NCBI GenBank assembly: GCA_014526335.1
Contig: JACTAT010000013.1
Location: 4,065,987 to 4,129,986 of the forward strand
Reading direction: 5' to 3'
DNA: 64,000 nt
Source: Chrysaora quinquecirrha
Taxonomy: Eukaryota > Cnidaria > Scyphozoa > Semaeostomeae > Pelagiidae
A program made the translations under genes and the position numbers. A model generated the notes under the pieces. The model had not been told where the DNA came from and searched no databases. It was given only the letters and a program-made list of their open reading frames with translations. The stretch's first letter is position 1. The number at the start of each line of letters is the position of its first letter. Below, one piece after another: positions 21,463 to 32,780 of this stretch.

Positions 21463-21905
21463 CGAATCTATGTACCCGATACTGTGGTGGATACACACTA
21501 CTGTGGTGGTATTTTTTGCGTACTGTGGTGGTATATTTTGTGATCTGTCGTGGATAAGCGCTAATGTAGTGGGTTGTTATGGTTGATGTGGTGGTGTCTT
21601 TTGCATACTGTGGTGGACAGGCACAACTGTGTTGGGTTAATATGCTTGATGTTGAGGTATGCTTTGCGTAAATCGGTGGAATTTGTGCACGCAACAAATA
21701 CCACTACAATAATGCTTGTCGACCACAGTATGCAAAAAAACCACCACATCAAGCATAATAACCCACTACCATTAGCGCGTATCCTCCACAATACGCAAAA
21801 GATACAACCAAATCAAGCATAATAACCCACCACATCAAGCATAATAACCCACCACAGTAGTGCGTATCCATCACAGTAGTGCGTATAGATTCGCTAACGT
21901 GGCCC
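21455..21905. mobile_element. Long palindromic foldback element with CTGTGGTGG repeats
   Basis: The left arm (ctggcgaatctatgtacccg then repeated tactgtggtgg) is mirrored by the right arm (ccacagtag... then gtgcgtatagattcgctaacg). The arms are rich in ccaccacatcaagcataata and its complement. The element of about 440 bp can fold on itself over almost its full length. It interrupts or ends GPCR copy 7. The open frames in it (21431-21940) are shadows of the palindrome. Confidence 0.8.
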
Positions 21906-22479
21906 ATCATACTGAGAAACAGCATATATACATCATTCACAACGTTATGGGCATTCTCTTAGAGTATGCGCGAACACTAGACTGTGTTGATAATACACCA
22001 TGCAGGGAATTGTTTGATAACAATAACATAGCAAGTAGTTAAACAACATCCTACATATATGTTACGGGTGGCTGTAGCAAAGATAAAAATAGCATTTGAA
22101 CATTAAAATTAATTGAAATTTGTATCAACTCTGTAAATAAAATGATTAAGTTTCATCGTAGCCATATTGGTGTACTTTTCATAGGCTTGACCATGAACTT
22201 CTTTACTTGTGTGTGGTGTCCTATTGCTTTAATCACGACTATGCTTAAACAGCGTTGTTCAATACGTAAGTTGAAAGGCCCACGTTTATCATAGACAGTC
22301 ACCGTCAGAAGCTATACCCTAGGCAAGAGAAATGTTTCGCTTGGACAAGCATGTTTGAAACACCTTTGTACAGACAGGGTAAATGTTGTTTCTAGTCATT
22401 CTGGTGTGAAGTACTCTTTGCAAAGACAATCTTCTGGTTGGATAATCAAAAAGTGAACGAAAGGGTACATCAACTCTTG

Positions 22480-22615
22480 GCAATGAGAAGTAGGCATTTC
22501 TAGCAGCAGTAAATCCCGGGTGGAAAGTGTAGCTGCCATTCCAAATCTTTCTGCGAAGTCTTTTCGGCAAAACCATCTTCTCGAATCAGCTTGGTAAACA
22601 GAGGGTCATCATAAT
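22480..22615 (-). pseudogene. GPCR relic (3-prime end related to copy 8)
   Basis: Minus-strand nucleotides with ttaccaagctgattcgagaa, cgaaaagacttcgcagaaag, tggcagctacactttc and gggatttactgctgctagaa align to the TM7/C-tail region of the neighbouring gene (22637-23546). That gene reads ctgatttgagaaaaatg, gcgaaaagtacttcggag, gacagctactctgctcag and gggcttcacgcatagaa at the same places. Only the 3-prime end is left, and the frame is broken. Confidence 0.65.
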
Positions 22616-22636
22616 CTTGAAACTGAGTGCTTTTAG

Positions 22637-23546
22637 CTAGAGAGATGTTTCGTTAGAGTAGGCATGTCTAACAGTAGAAATGCCATTTCTATGCGTGAAG
22701 CCCTTTGACTGAGCAGAGTAGCTGTCACTCCGAATGCTTCTCCGAAGTACTTTTCGCATAAACATTTTTCTCAAATCAGCTTGTAGGAAAATATAGATAA
22801 AAGGGTCCACGACTAAGGCGAGGCTATAACATACACTCAAATATGCTGGGGTGTATTGCTCGTCTGAATAAAATGCCATTAAGGCAATATTAGGTGCGAG
22901 TTCAAATATGAAAAAGCTTAGAATAATCAGAGCAATAATTCTGAAAAACTGCTTATTCCTGCTTAGCAGATGTCTCTCTCTTAGGATAACACCATTCCTG
23001 TCCCTGTGTCTTAGATGCTTTCTTCTCGTCATTTTCAGTAGAATACAACCGTACGTGAGTATGCAAATTAGGACGAATATGGCATCTAAAGATAGCCATA
23101 GATATTTTCTGTATAAAGCATTCGTTCTTTCATCGAAAACCAGAACAAGGCCAAGAAAGTTTCCAACAATCCATGTTGGTACAATTTGTAATAAAAGACG
23201 TCGTTTTGTTAGCATCGTCCTGTGTTTGAAGGGGAAAATACTACCCAGCATTCGATCAATGGTAATCAAATACATTGCAAAATACCAGCAAACGTAAGCT
23301 CCACTAAGAATAACGTTGAACGCTTTTCTTTTGTCAGGTCCAACTCCACAAAGTTTGAAGACGTCATGTGCCATGCCACCAACAGCAATGAAAATTTCAG
23401 AAGCACTGAGATTCATAATCAGTATAGTCTGACTAAGACTCGCTCGTTTTAACCAAACTCAACAAGTAGATCCCTAAGCTGTTGAATACAAACGATATAA
23501 AGCAGATAACTAGATGTAAACATGTTAAGTGCAAGGTATTCTGCAT
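22637..23546 (-). pseudogene. Divergent GPCR copy 8 with one N-terminal frameshift
   Basis: The open part (from MNLSASEIF, 23416 down) has TM2-TM7 with TIDRMLGSIFPFKH, a Trp in TM4, a basic third loop, FELAP in TM6, DPFIYIFLQADLRKMF in TM7 and an end of NETSL, a class I PDZ-ligand form. TM1 lies just upstream in another frame, starting MQNTLHLT at 23544-23546 and containing NSLGIYLLSLVK. The two frames meet in an A run (plus-strand TTTT, 23447-23450). One extra base there breaks an otherwise intact receptor of about 302 residues. It could be a young pseudogene or a sequencing error. The family is the same as copies 1-7, but this is its most divergent member. Confidence 0.75.
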
Positions 23547-24615
23547 CCATTTTGCCATCAAAGCTTATACAAACAGCTGATACTCTAGTATTATAACTCA
23601 GAGAAAGATTCACACGCTTTCTTATAGCGAATGTTCGGGCTCCAATGACAAGGAAAGATATATAATATAATACTTCTATAGTAAACGCTGTTCTGAAATG
23701 ATTTTCTCGCTGCGGAACCCAACCACGAATTGAATGAATAATTGAAGAACATTATAGTTGATTCAAGATTGAAAAATTGTATTGAAAATATAGAAATTTG
23801 TTTTGCTCAAGGTGCATGAATGCCGGAAAAACCGGAGAAAAAGAAGTTTCTGATCTGATTCAACATTTAATAACATTACCAGATTCACAGGATACAGAAT
23901 GTTAAGTCTATAAAAATAAGGAGGAGATGTATTCCTCATAGTTCATGCAGGTTGTAGTGCGGCAGCCTTTTCGCTAAAGATTCTCAATTTTGTTTACGGG
24001 AGGCAATTGCTCTTTATAAGTTTGTATGTAATACCCCTCCTCGTGATGAACAAAAGATGGGTGCATGATTTAGTTGGTCAAAAGGAACACAGTTTACAAA
24101 CTTGTGGTCGACAAAATCGACGAAAGAGGGTTCGGGACAACCGGTTCAGCGCTAAGACTGCGAATGGATCATTTTAAGATCTCTTATGCAGTGACAAATA
24201 ATTCTGTGCATGTATAAACATTCGTGTAAAGATGAAATACTCTTCTCGTACGATCTTTTTCCGTCTCTTTCCCCTTTTGCGGTTGTGTTAAGTGTTATCG
24301 TCGTCTAATACGAACGGAATCAGTAGAATAATAATAGTACCTAATCATTAATATTTAAGACAAGACATCCAAATCAGCAAAATAAGAACCAACAACTCTT
24401 TACGAAATTGTCGGACTCTTGATTAAAATAGGTTTTTCTGTCCCCCCCCACCCTGTCTCTCTTGTCAATGTTGAGTTAAATCTGGTCAGGTACTTTGATG
24501 AAGGTTAACTAGACAGTCATTTGGATCTTATATACAACATTTATATTTGGGGAGGGGAGATATTATCAAGAAAGATTGAAGATAAGAGCTTAAGCAGCAT
24601 TTGGGTCCACTAATA
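23547..24615. other. Intergenic, no gene seen
   Basis: AT-rich spacer without exon-like frames, splice-flanked conserved segments or obvious repeats. Confidence 0.4.
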
Positions 24616-24992
24616 CACGTTTTTTTTATACGAATAAAGTATATAAGAACATAAGGCTTCAGAGGCTGAAAAAATAAGAGCATGCTAAGAACATTACAAG
24701 GCTTTGTGAAGATAGAAACAAATGAAAATTTAATTTCTTAAGTGCGCTGTCCTGGTCTCAACTCTAGAAAACAGGTGAACTATCAATCATTGTGACTATA
24801 TGTGACATTTTATGTGACATTTTTACATGTGCGTCCCTTTTCGTAGCAATAATCACCTAATTTGAAAACAACAGCTTTTTTAAAAGCAAGAAAATTAAGA
24901 ACATGTTAAGAACATTTTGAGCCTTCAAATCGGAAAAATTAAGAACATTGCATGGCTTTCTTCAATTTCAGTGTTCTTATAAAAAAAACGTG
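24616..24992. mobile_element. TA-flanked MITE (CACGTTTTTTT family), copy 1
   Basis: The ends cacgttttttttata and tataaaaaaaacgtg are inverted repeats, flanked on both sides by TA. Related elements lie at 37481-37861 and 40950-41356. The TA duplication fits a Tc1/mariner-type mover. There is no transposase in any copy. Confidence 0.75.
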
Positions 24993-25482
24993 TAAGTACA
25001 ATCAGCCTCAACTGATGTTAACTGATTCTCATAAAAATAATTATGCGTTAAAAGTCTCTTCTTTAAATCAATAAGATACCGCAATAATTCTAATGAATTT
25101 CGGATTAAGCTTCCACCTGTAACATATTCACATAAACAGCATAGTCACAGTTGTTGGAAGTATTCAAAACGACAATGCAAAAGGTTATGTGTTCCGTCTT
25201 GCGTTTCTAGTGTATTATTATCAACTTAGCCTGAAGTTGTGAAATGCATAAAAGTGCTTTTTTAAAAAGAAAACTCAAAGCTGCGCCTTCCATTTAGATG
25301 TCTTCTTGGACTTCATATTTTAATGTTACTGGTCTTCCCGCTGTATCCGTTCCCGTTAGCTGATTGGTGTTAAGACACAATACCATTCCAGCTTCACTTT
25401 TCTAATTGGTGCATTTTGATCAGCATCTGGGTATATATACAGCTTTCCTCAATCGTTTCGGTCTGTTTCTGGCGTTGCTATT

Positions 25483-25735
25483 CTGAGGAGTGTGAGAGGA
25501 AAAAGGCCCTTAAGTAGCTATGCCCAAAGATGCTCCCTTTTGTCATTGCAAAATGCAAATTTTGAATCCAAGAGCTGTTTATCGCCATCTTGTCACCCCC
25601 TTCCCTTCTCCTATATATGCTATAACCGACAGGTACTTCAAGCCTGCAGATTTTGCTTCCATCAAATAGCTTCTGAGATTTCAGTAATGCTTTACCCACT
25701 CCAAAATGAAAGTTCTTCGGAAGAGTAGACGTTCC
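25483..25735. repeat. Repeat related to 15885-15950
   Basis: Shared words in the same order include gagag(g)aaaaaggcccttaagta / gagagaagagggctcttaagta, tgcccaaag / tgtccaaag and gctgtttatcgccatc / ctttttatcgccat. Both strands have an open frame here, but neither has a domain. A dispersed element is more likely than a gene. Confidence 0.4.
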
Positions 25736-26771
25736 AAAGCTCCAGTATCAACTGGAGGAAAGCATCGCTCTTTTCGTGCCCGGGAAAAAGATGCTACATT
25801 AGATATTGTACCAGATGAGAACACACCGGACAACAAAGAACAGCTTCCACTAACAGCTCACCCATAGAAAGCAACACAATATAAAACGCTGCACTACAAG
25901 GAGCCTTAACATCTGACAGCCTAGTTTAGCGCAGGGAACTTTAAAGACATTATATAGTAAATGCAAAGATGACAGAAAATCGTAACTAAGCAATATACTA
26001 CGCCATGGTCCTCCTACAACACTTGAAGCAAAGCGTACGTTACAAAAAGACAGCTTTTAAGTACCAGTAAAGACCAATCAAACACATAGAAATACTTGAT
26101 CGATGTTGGCAACAGGTTAAAAAGGAAAGAAGACTCTTGCATTCATGAGAAACACACATCCGTGACTTGCTAATTAAAAGCCGAATGAAGACTCTCTGAG
26201 AATTTGCTTGAAAACTTTAACTAAATCTGTATGATTCTTATCGTAATATAATATATCTTCATCTTAATACAAAATCACTAAGTTGTTCTATCATATATAT
26301 TAAGTCTAATCAGTAATTTTTACTATATTGTATGCTTTATACAGATGTTTATGATTTACGATTAAAACATTAAGGGAGGCCTCTTATGTTAAGTTTAAGA
26401 TACCGTTATATGTAAAACATGGTACAATGTTTACTACTGCATTGTACAAAAGCTTTTAGAGGCTTCAGAATATGTATATTTACTTATCAAAATGCTGAAA
26501 ACACGCTTTATAGCTCTAAGATAACCTTTTAGCAGATTTTGCGTCTTGAACTAACAAACTAGTCTATACAGCCAGAGTGTAGTATACAGGTTCTTTCTTC
26601 ACTAAATGTTTCAGCAACTGTACAAAACGTCTACGCCATATTATAATGTATGGTACCTTTTTCACAGGAAACTTTAGATGTAGCACTTATGAAACCGTTA
26701 AGAAAAGAACAGAAATGTCTATGCATATACAAATAGTCAAATAGTAAAACCATGCTAACCCTTGTTGACGA
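25736..26771. other. 3-prime flank of centrin-3, no gene seen
   Basis: AT-rich DNA downstream of the centrin gene. No supported exon and no strong repeat. Confidence 0.4.
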
Positions 26772-29700
26772 CTATGTGTCACCAGTCATTATTGCAATGA
26801 ACTCTTCTTCGTTGACTAAAAAGAAGAAAGTTTACACTTGCAACATTTAAAAGTTTACAACATTGACAAAATACATACAAAACTTTCTTCTTCCGTGCAT
26901 TGTGCGTATGAAATGTTGTACAACAAATTGCACTCAGGCACAGAAATGAGAGATGACCAAAAGACGAAGGAGAGATGACCAAAAAGGTTGATGAAAAATG
27001 CTTGAAGCCTGACGAGATGTAATAAAATGGTCTCCTGGTGTACTGCAAGCAGTGACTTTAGTTCTGAGTCTAAGTGTAACACGATGTTTACATTTGGTAG
27101 GAAAACGAATGTGAGGAGTGGTGCAAACGTGATGAGTGGTACAATTTGCTTGGTTGTAATAGAAGAGAGTTATAGATGAAACACTGTGATGAAACACAAC
27201 ATCATGAAGTTTTGAAGCATCAAACATCTAAAACTAATAGACTAATGGACCACTACTGCATCCTCAAAATGCAACTGGTTAGTAGCATAATTGTTATAAA
27301 AAAGATGCAAGGACATTTGCTTTTGCAGACACGAAGCAGAAAAAAAATTTGAGAAGATAGATAGAGTTGAACATGTAACGTAACATTATCAAGTTTTGGG
27401 GCATCAAAAATCTTGATCTAGCAGAGTAACAGACCTCTACTGCATCCTTAAAAGATAACTGGTTAGCAGTTTAATTATTTTATGTCATGAGACGACAGGA
27501 CATTCGGTCATTTGCAGACAAAACGCTGACAGACATTCTCAGAAGATAAACACCAGATCATTTTGGAAAATCCAATGCAGTATGAGATCAAAGCAGCTTA
27601 ACCAGGTCTCAAATTCATGAAAGATATTATTTTCTCTCATTTTTTCTTTTAGCCAAGACATCAAGAAAATCTTTTAATTTAAAAAAATTCCAGTGTGCAT
27701 AGTATCAGCACCACAGTGTAAAACCAAAAATTCCGAAAACAACTGCCACAATTTGATCCAATGGAAGACAATGGCAAAAGTTTAAAAGAATGTTACTGGT
27801 TTGGGTGTTTAAAATAATTGCTTCATTGACAAGAATTTTAGTTGTTAAATAATGTAAGGTTGCTGGCCAAAGGTACGGAAACACATGCAGTAAGGCTCAT
27901 ATCACATGAGAACAAATTGGTATTCAGCCTTATATGAATAATTTCACCAGCTGCCTCATTCTCAAATGCCAGATGCCTTTTGCTCTTATTGGAGCTCATC
28001 AGTGAAATGTGTGAGAATCAAACAAGGGTTTATTGCGTGAGAAGCACAAGTGCTAATCACAAGACCACCGGAGCTGGGCTGACTGGTGAGTAACTGCGTG
28101 CGTTTTAGACTTCTATCGCACAAGTACCAAAGTTTTGCATATTGCAATGTAAGTACGTATGTATTTGTTATTATCTTTAAATACAAAGGGTAGGCAAGTC
28201 CTCCTCCCATTCCTGGTGTCTACCGCAGTTTGATGCCTTTTTATGCCATATCAATAATTAATGAGTCAGATAGTAAATGACAGGTATATTGATACAAAAT
28301 AGAGCAAATAAGAAAGAGACTCACTTTCACCATCACCATCTTTGTCAAACTCATCAATCATGGCTCTAAGTTCTTCATCCGTCATATTTTCTCCAAGTTC
28401 TCTAGCAACTCTCCTCAGGTTCCGTAAACTAATCTTTCCTGTTTGATCATCATCAAATAACCGAAATGATTTGAATATCTCTTCTTGTGGATCTCTATCC
28501 AGCATCCAGTCTGTCACTGTTGAAAAGAATTCAAGTTGTTAAACGCTGTCCACATACGAACAAATTCATTTGGATAAATTTCCAAACTGGAACGGATACA
28601 GCCTTCCCTGCATACGAGAACACACCTATCCAATCCAGTTTGGCACACCTATTGGTACAAAAGCTGCGGGGATAAAAAAGGGTGCTTGTTTGGACCAGAT
28701 TCATCAGGGTCCTGTGTGACCACATGGATCTGATCCAAAATGAGTACGGAGAGGAAAAGAGGCTTATTTTTCTCATGAATATTCAAATGATCTTTTCCAA
28801 AGGCCGTCATATTTACACTTAAATCGTTCTCAATTGTGGCCTGCAAACTTTTCCCTTTTTTCATCTAAAAAAGTAAATGGATCATTGTGTGGATCTTATC
28901 TTGTGTGTACACAAAATTTTTGGGTCAGCTCCCATGTGTATGTGAACAAAAATCTGGATCAGATCCAAATAATAAACAAGCGTATTCTGGATACTTACTG
29001 ACTTCTTGGAAATCTTCAAAGGCTATTTTACCAGTTGCTTCACGGTCATAATCTTTTAGTATTTTCAACACATCTGATTTTTTGACATCAAATCCCAGAG
29101 CCCTCATTGCAACCTAGGCAGAAAAGACAATATCATAAGCTTGGGGCCAGGATATTTAGCAACAATGTCCCTATTGTTTGAAAAACAAAAGCTTTCAATG
29201 CATGGTGCACACAAATCCCCATCTTGTTGAGGCACACCATCACCAGTACCCTCCTCCCCCCCAAGGCAGTGACTTTGAAATGAAATGCAAGATCCCACAA
29301 TTGCCATAATCTTACCAACCACCATTCACCTTGATGGTATTGTGATGAGTGATGGGTTGAGTGACGTGTCAAAAATTTTAAGCTCTATAAAACGACAATT
29401 CCAGTTTACTATGAATGTAATTTCGCTTCTCTATTTTCTTGCTTTCCGTCTGTGCCTCTTATTTGTAGATCGAGAGGTGGAGAATGGAGTGAAAAGGAAC
29501 GGAATTTACCAGACGCAAGGAGATGACTTTTCAACATGAGATGGGGCTTGTAACCAAAACCAAGACTAAGTGCTGTAGGCTTTGGGCCTAGATGGGCCTA
29601 GCTTCATTTATTAGATACCTACCTTGAGTTCATGATAGTCGATGGCATTGTCTTTATCTGTATCAAACAAGTCGAAAGCCTCTCTTATTTCTTGCTTATG

Positions 29701-29775
29701 TTCTTCACTAAGCTCTCTTCTTTTTGATTTCGATCGAGCTTTGCTAAGTTCCTGCGTTCTGAGTGACAAACTCAT
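26772..29775 (-). CDS. CETN3: Centrin-3
   Basis: EF-hand calcium-binding protein of centrioles and basal bodies, the animal counterpart of yeast Cdc31, also tied to mRNA-export complexes. There are four exons on the minus strand: 29623-29775, 28999-29113, 28325-28516 and 26772-26815, all with GT/AG borders and matching phases. Together they give 167 residues, the length of vertebrate centrin-3. The N-terminus is [16 protein letters not shown], then [14 protein letters not shown]1 ([12 protein letters not shown]) and EF4 (DKDGDGEINEEE, split by the last intron) have full calcium ligand sets. EF2 and EF3 lack the terminal Glu, as in other centrin-3 proteins. [13 protein letters not shown] and [14 protein letters not shown] are diagnostic of centrin-3 over centrin-1/2. 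The C-terminus is IAIMTGDT. Intron 3 is about 1.5 kb and holds repeat-like DNA. Confidence 0.97.
28540..28998. other. Centrin-3 intron 2, repeat-like sequence
   Basis: The intron contains words such as ggatccagt/actggatcc variants and ggatctgatcc, partly shared (in reverse) with 17895-17960. This suggests a decayed inverted-repeat element. The open frames on both strands are not coding. Confidence 0.4.
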
Positions 29776-30224
29776 GGCTGGGAAATTCAAACTACCGCCT
29801 GGTTGAAGATGAACTGTTGAACAACAAATAACGTTTCCCTGAATTCAAACCAGTTTATTATTGCTGAGATTTGTTATAATGTTTGTTTTTGGCGGCATGT
29901 TATTCAACCTTTATTGTCATGATTTCCTTTGATAATAAATATTTCAATAATGAGATTTACACTAGCTTGACACAGATGTCAATAAATTCTTCTTGAACAA
30001 AAAGGGTCAGATGTTTCACCGGCAATCTTTAATTCTTCCTCAAACACATTTGTATTCTGATTTTTTGCAATTACTATATTATTTTTCTTGAAAGCCAGCA
30101 GGTACCAAAATGGGAACGATGGAATCGGAAAGGAAGGCAAACTGTAAAAAGGCTGATAGAAAGGACAAAAGAAAGTTAGATGGAAAACCTGCTTTTGGAC
30201 ACCCAAAACATTTTGGGAGTGTGA

Positions 30225-31210
30225 CAGGGCTCTGCTCTTACTCCATTACTCTTTACGGCATGAACTTCCTGGAGCAGTTGTACCGAAACATTGACCGAAA
30301 TGATCAAACGTTTAGCAGATTTTTCAGTTGAGCGTTTTTTGAGCGTTGAAGGTGCTGTGGCGTCGTGGTGTAAGCCAGCTGACTCGTGGTGTCAGGAGCT
30401 CAGTGTCGTTAAGGGTTTGAGCTCAGCCACGGTAGCGTCACAGCCAGGGTCAAGGTCTCGATTAGTTAACCTGCTAGTGAGATCCTAGCGACCGGCGCTG
30501 AAACACCATTTCACCTTCACCTTCCCCTTCACTTGAGAAGCTTCAAATCTGAAGAAAGTAAAATTCTGCTGCTGCTGAATGCTTTCTAAGCAGTAAAAGA
30601 GCATAATGAAGATGCCCCAAGGCTCTCCTCCTACTCCAATACTCTTTACAATGCAGCTAGCTGGAACTCTTATACCAAAATTATCTAAAGTAGAGCAGAT
30701 TGTTCAATTAAGCAGCTTAAAGGAAAAGAGTGCTCAATTTCGAAACTCTAAAAGTTAAAACAAACTTTGCACAATATAAAACTACTTTTTAATGCTTCCC
30801 GAGGAGTAACAACTCGGAGTGCCTAAAGGCTCTGCTCCTGCTCTCTCACTCCATTGCTCTTTCAAATTCAGATTTGCGAAAACTCAGATACCAAAATAAT
30901 CAGGAGTAAGGCAGATTACACACTTTTTGAAACTTATGAAACAAAGCCTTCTAATAAAGCAAAGGCAGTCTGGATTCTGGAATGCTTTCTATCAGTATCA
31001 AAAGAACTTTGGAGTACCCCAAGGCTCTGCTCTTACTACATTACTGTTTTCGAAGTGGTTTAGCTCTAAATATGGCGCCAAGCTACTAAAGTTAAGACAT
31101 ATATAGTATACGTCTGGGAAACTTAAAATTATTTATGCATGGTCTTTCGAACAACAGCAAGCATCTTGAAGGCACGCCAAGGCTCTGCTCTTAATCCGCT
31201 ACTCTTTACA
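30225..31210. repeat. Diverged tandem repeat upstream of centrin-3
   Basis: Five blocks of the form aaggctctgctcttactcc(a)ttactcttta recur at about 30225, 30622, 30828, 31021 and 31170, with diverged sequence between them. The spacing is about 150-400 bp. A SINE (30351-30535) is inserted between the first two blocks. No gene is seen. Confidence 0.65.
30351..30535 (+). mobile_element. tRNA-derived SINE, best copy
   Basis: A tRNA-like 5-prime part (gtcgtggtgtaagccagctg) is followed by ccacggtagcgtcacagcca, gggtcaaggtctcgattagt, agatcctagcgaccggcgct and a CACCTT-repeat tail (tttcaccttcaccttcccc). At least four more copies share the body: 32452-32596 (+), 43695-44062 (-, interrupted), 49603-49722 (+) and 61939-62054 (-). 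The tail of simple CACCTT units is unlike the poly(A) tails of most SINEs. Confidence 0.75.
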
Positions 31211-32451
31211 ACGCTAGTTGTCACGGGGACTTTCAAGGGGCATATCACTCTCTTAAAAGGCGTACGAGATTTCTGCTAAAACAAAAGGATTTCCAAAGGA
31301 TTTCCATGAAAACAATAGGATTTCAAGCATAGGTGTACGAGATGTCTAAGGAGTGAATTGCCCCTCGGGAACTCTCATAGCAGAAAAAGATAAAAAAAGA
31401 GCCTTATTATTGCACAAAGATCTGAAAAATAGACCTTGAATAACAAGACTATGATGTTAAATGCTACAGAAAATTTCTAGTCAGTGATTTCAAACAGGTA
31501 ACACTGTAGGGTGTTGCGACAGAAGCTAACACTTGGTTGTGACCAATCAGTCAGGACGTCAAATGCTATAGTCCAAGTCCAGCAGACCAGTCTGAGCAAA
31601 ACCGTAAACATATCTTGGAATATTAATTATTTAGAAAGAGAATACTGTACGAGAAAATCCTCGAAAGAAACAGGTTTTTGAATCACTAAAATGTAACTTC
31701 TAAGTTTTTGTATTTCATGCAAGAGCTTCCAGCAAAAATGTCAATGAATGGATTTCTTGTGCTGTCTTTTGGTATGTGCTCATTTATTTCTTGAACGTTT
31801 TGTGAATTGCCGAGAAATAACATTATTTAACGAGTATGAGGAGGCCTAGGGAAAGTTTTCTACAAATTTCTGCCCGTATACGTTTGTAAATATGCCTAGA
31901 GGAATTTATGTAGCTTCGCTGCCAAAACGATACCAATATAAAGGCTACGGTAGATTATTGCAGTTGTTATTAGGCTACGTTTGTACCACTAATTTTAGTA
32001 CGCTTTCAACCTAGTCCGTTTCATGGGGATTGTAGACGTTGCAACAGAACATGTTCGCGTTGCCAAGCTAATTTGCAGTTTACAAACACAGCGTGAAAGC
32101 GACTGTTTTTTGAACGCTTCAAAATACCGCTTTTGTAGTAAAGCGTATTCAAAGCCGGTTCGCCGATGCGATTTTCACAGAAGCGGATCCTTTTCTGTCA
32201 TCCGTTTTTGAAAATGTCTACTCGCGATAGCGTTCTGTAAAACTTGCTATTTTGGCAGTTTTCATCTAAAAATACAAGCACGCATGTACAGTACCCTATA
32301 GATTAAAACAGCCATTTTTAAAGAAATTTTGCTGATGGGTAGTTGTGGTCCATGTTAGTGCGAAATGAAAAAAAATCACATAAAACGGCCTGCATGCAAC
32401 AATCCGCCTATTTCGAGGGTTTACACTGCAATGAACGGAGAAGGTCTTCTG
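31211..32451. other. Intergenic with possible MITE remnants
   Basis: No gene supported. The stretch around 32090-32260 (cgcttcaaaataccgctttt, agaagcggatccttttctgt, gtttttgaaaatg) resembles terminal parts of a small element, but no clean inverted pair was found. Confidence 0.35.
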
Positions 32452-32596
32452 CCTTCGTGGCCTTACCCAGGTAGCTTTTGCTGCTAATAGCTAAACGACT
32501 TTCGGGTTCGACCCAGCCACGGCAGCGTCAAGGCCAGAGTCGAGGTCTCATTAGTCATCTACCACTAGCGCTAAATATACCATTTCAACTTTATAA
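32452..32596 (+). mobile_element. tRNA-derived SINE copy
   Basis: The head has a B-box-like gggttcgac. The body shares ccagccacggcagcgtcaag, gccagagtcgaggtctcatt and actagcgctaaat with 30351-30535, and the tail is tttcaac. It ends about 185 bp upstream of the ComEC-like gene. Confidence 0.7.
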
Positions 32597-32780
32597 TTAC
32601 CAACGAACAACAGGATTCATTGCAGTCTTACATCCTGAAAAGGTTTAACGTTAAAAGCCAAATGGTGGACCCTTTTAAAGAACTGGCCCACAAGTAGGTG
32701 GGTCTCTAATTGACGTACACATTTCTAGTATTCATACAGCTGAAATTAAATTATCACAATGTTTTTCTTGCAGTCGGGGT

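Noticed and set aside
21431..21940. Several overlapping open frames on both strands
   Set aside because: They mirror one another across the palindromic foldback element and have no domain.
27986..28210. Small frames in the third centrin intron
   Set aside because: They lie between well-phased exons of centrin-3 and show no domain.
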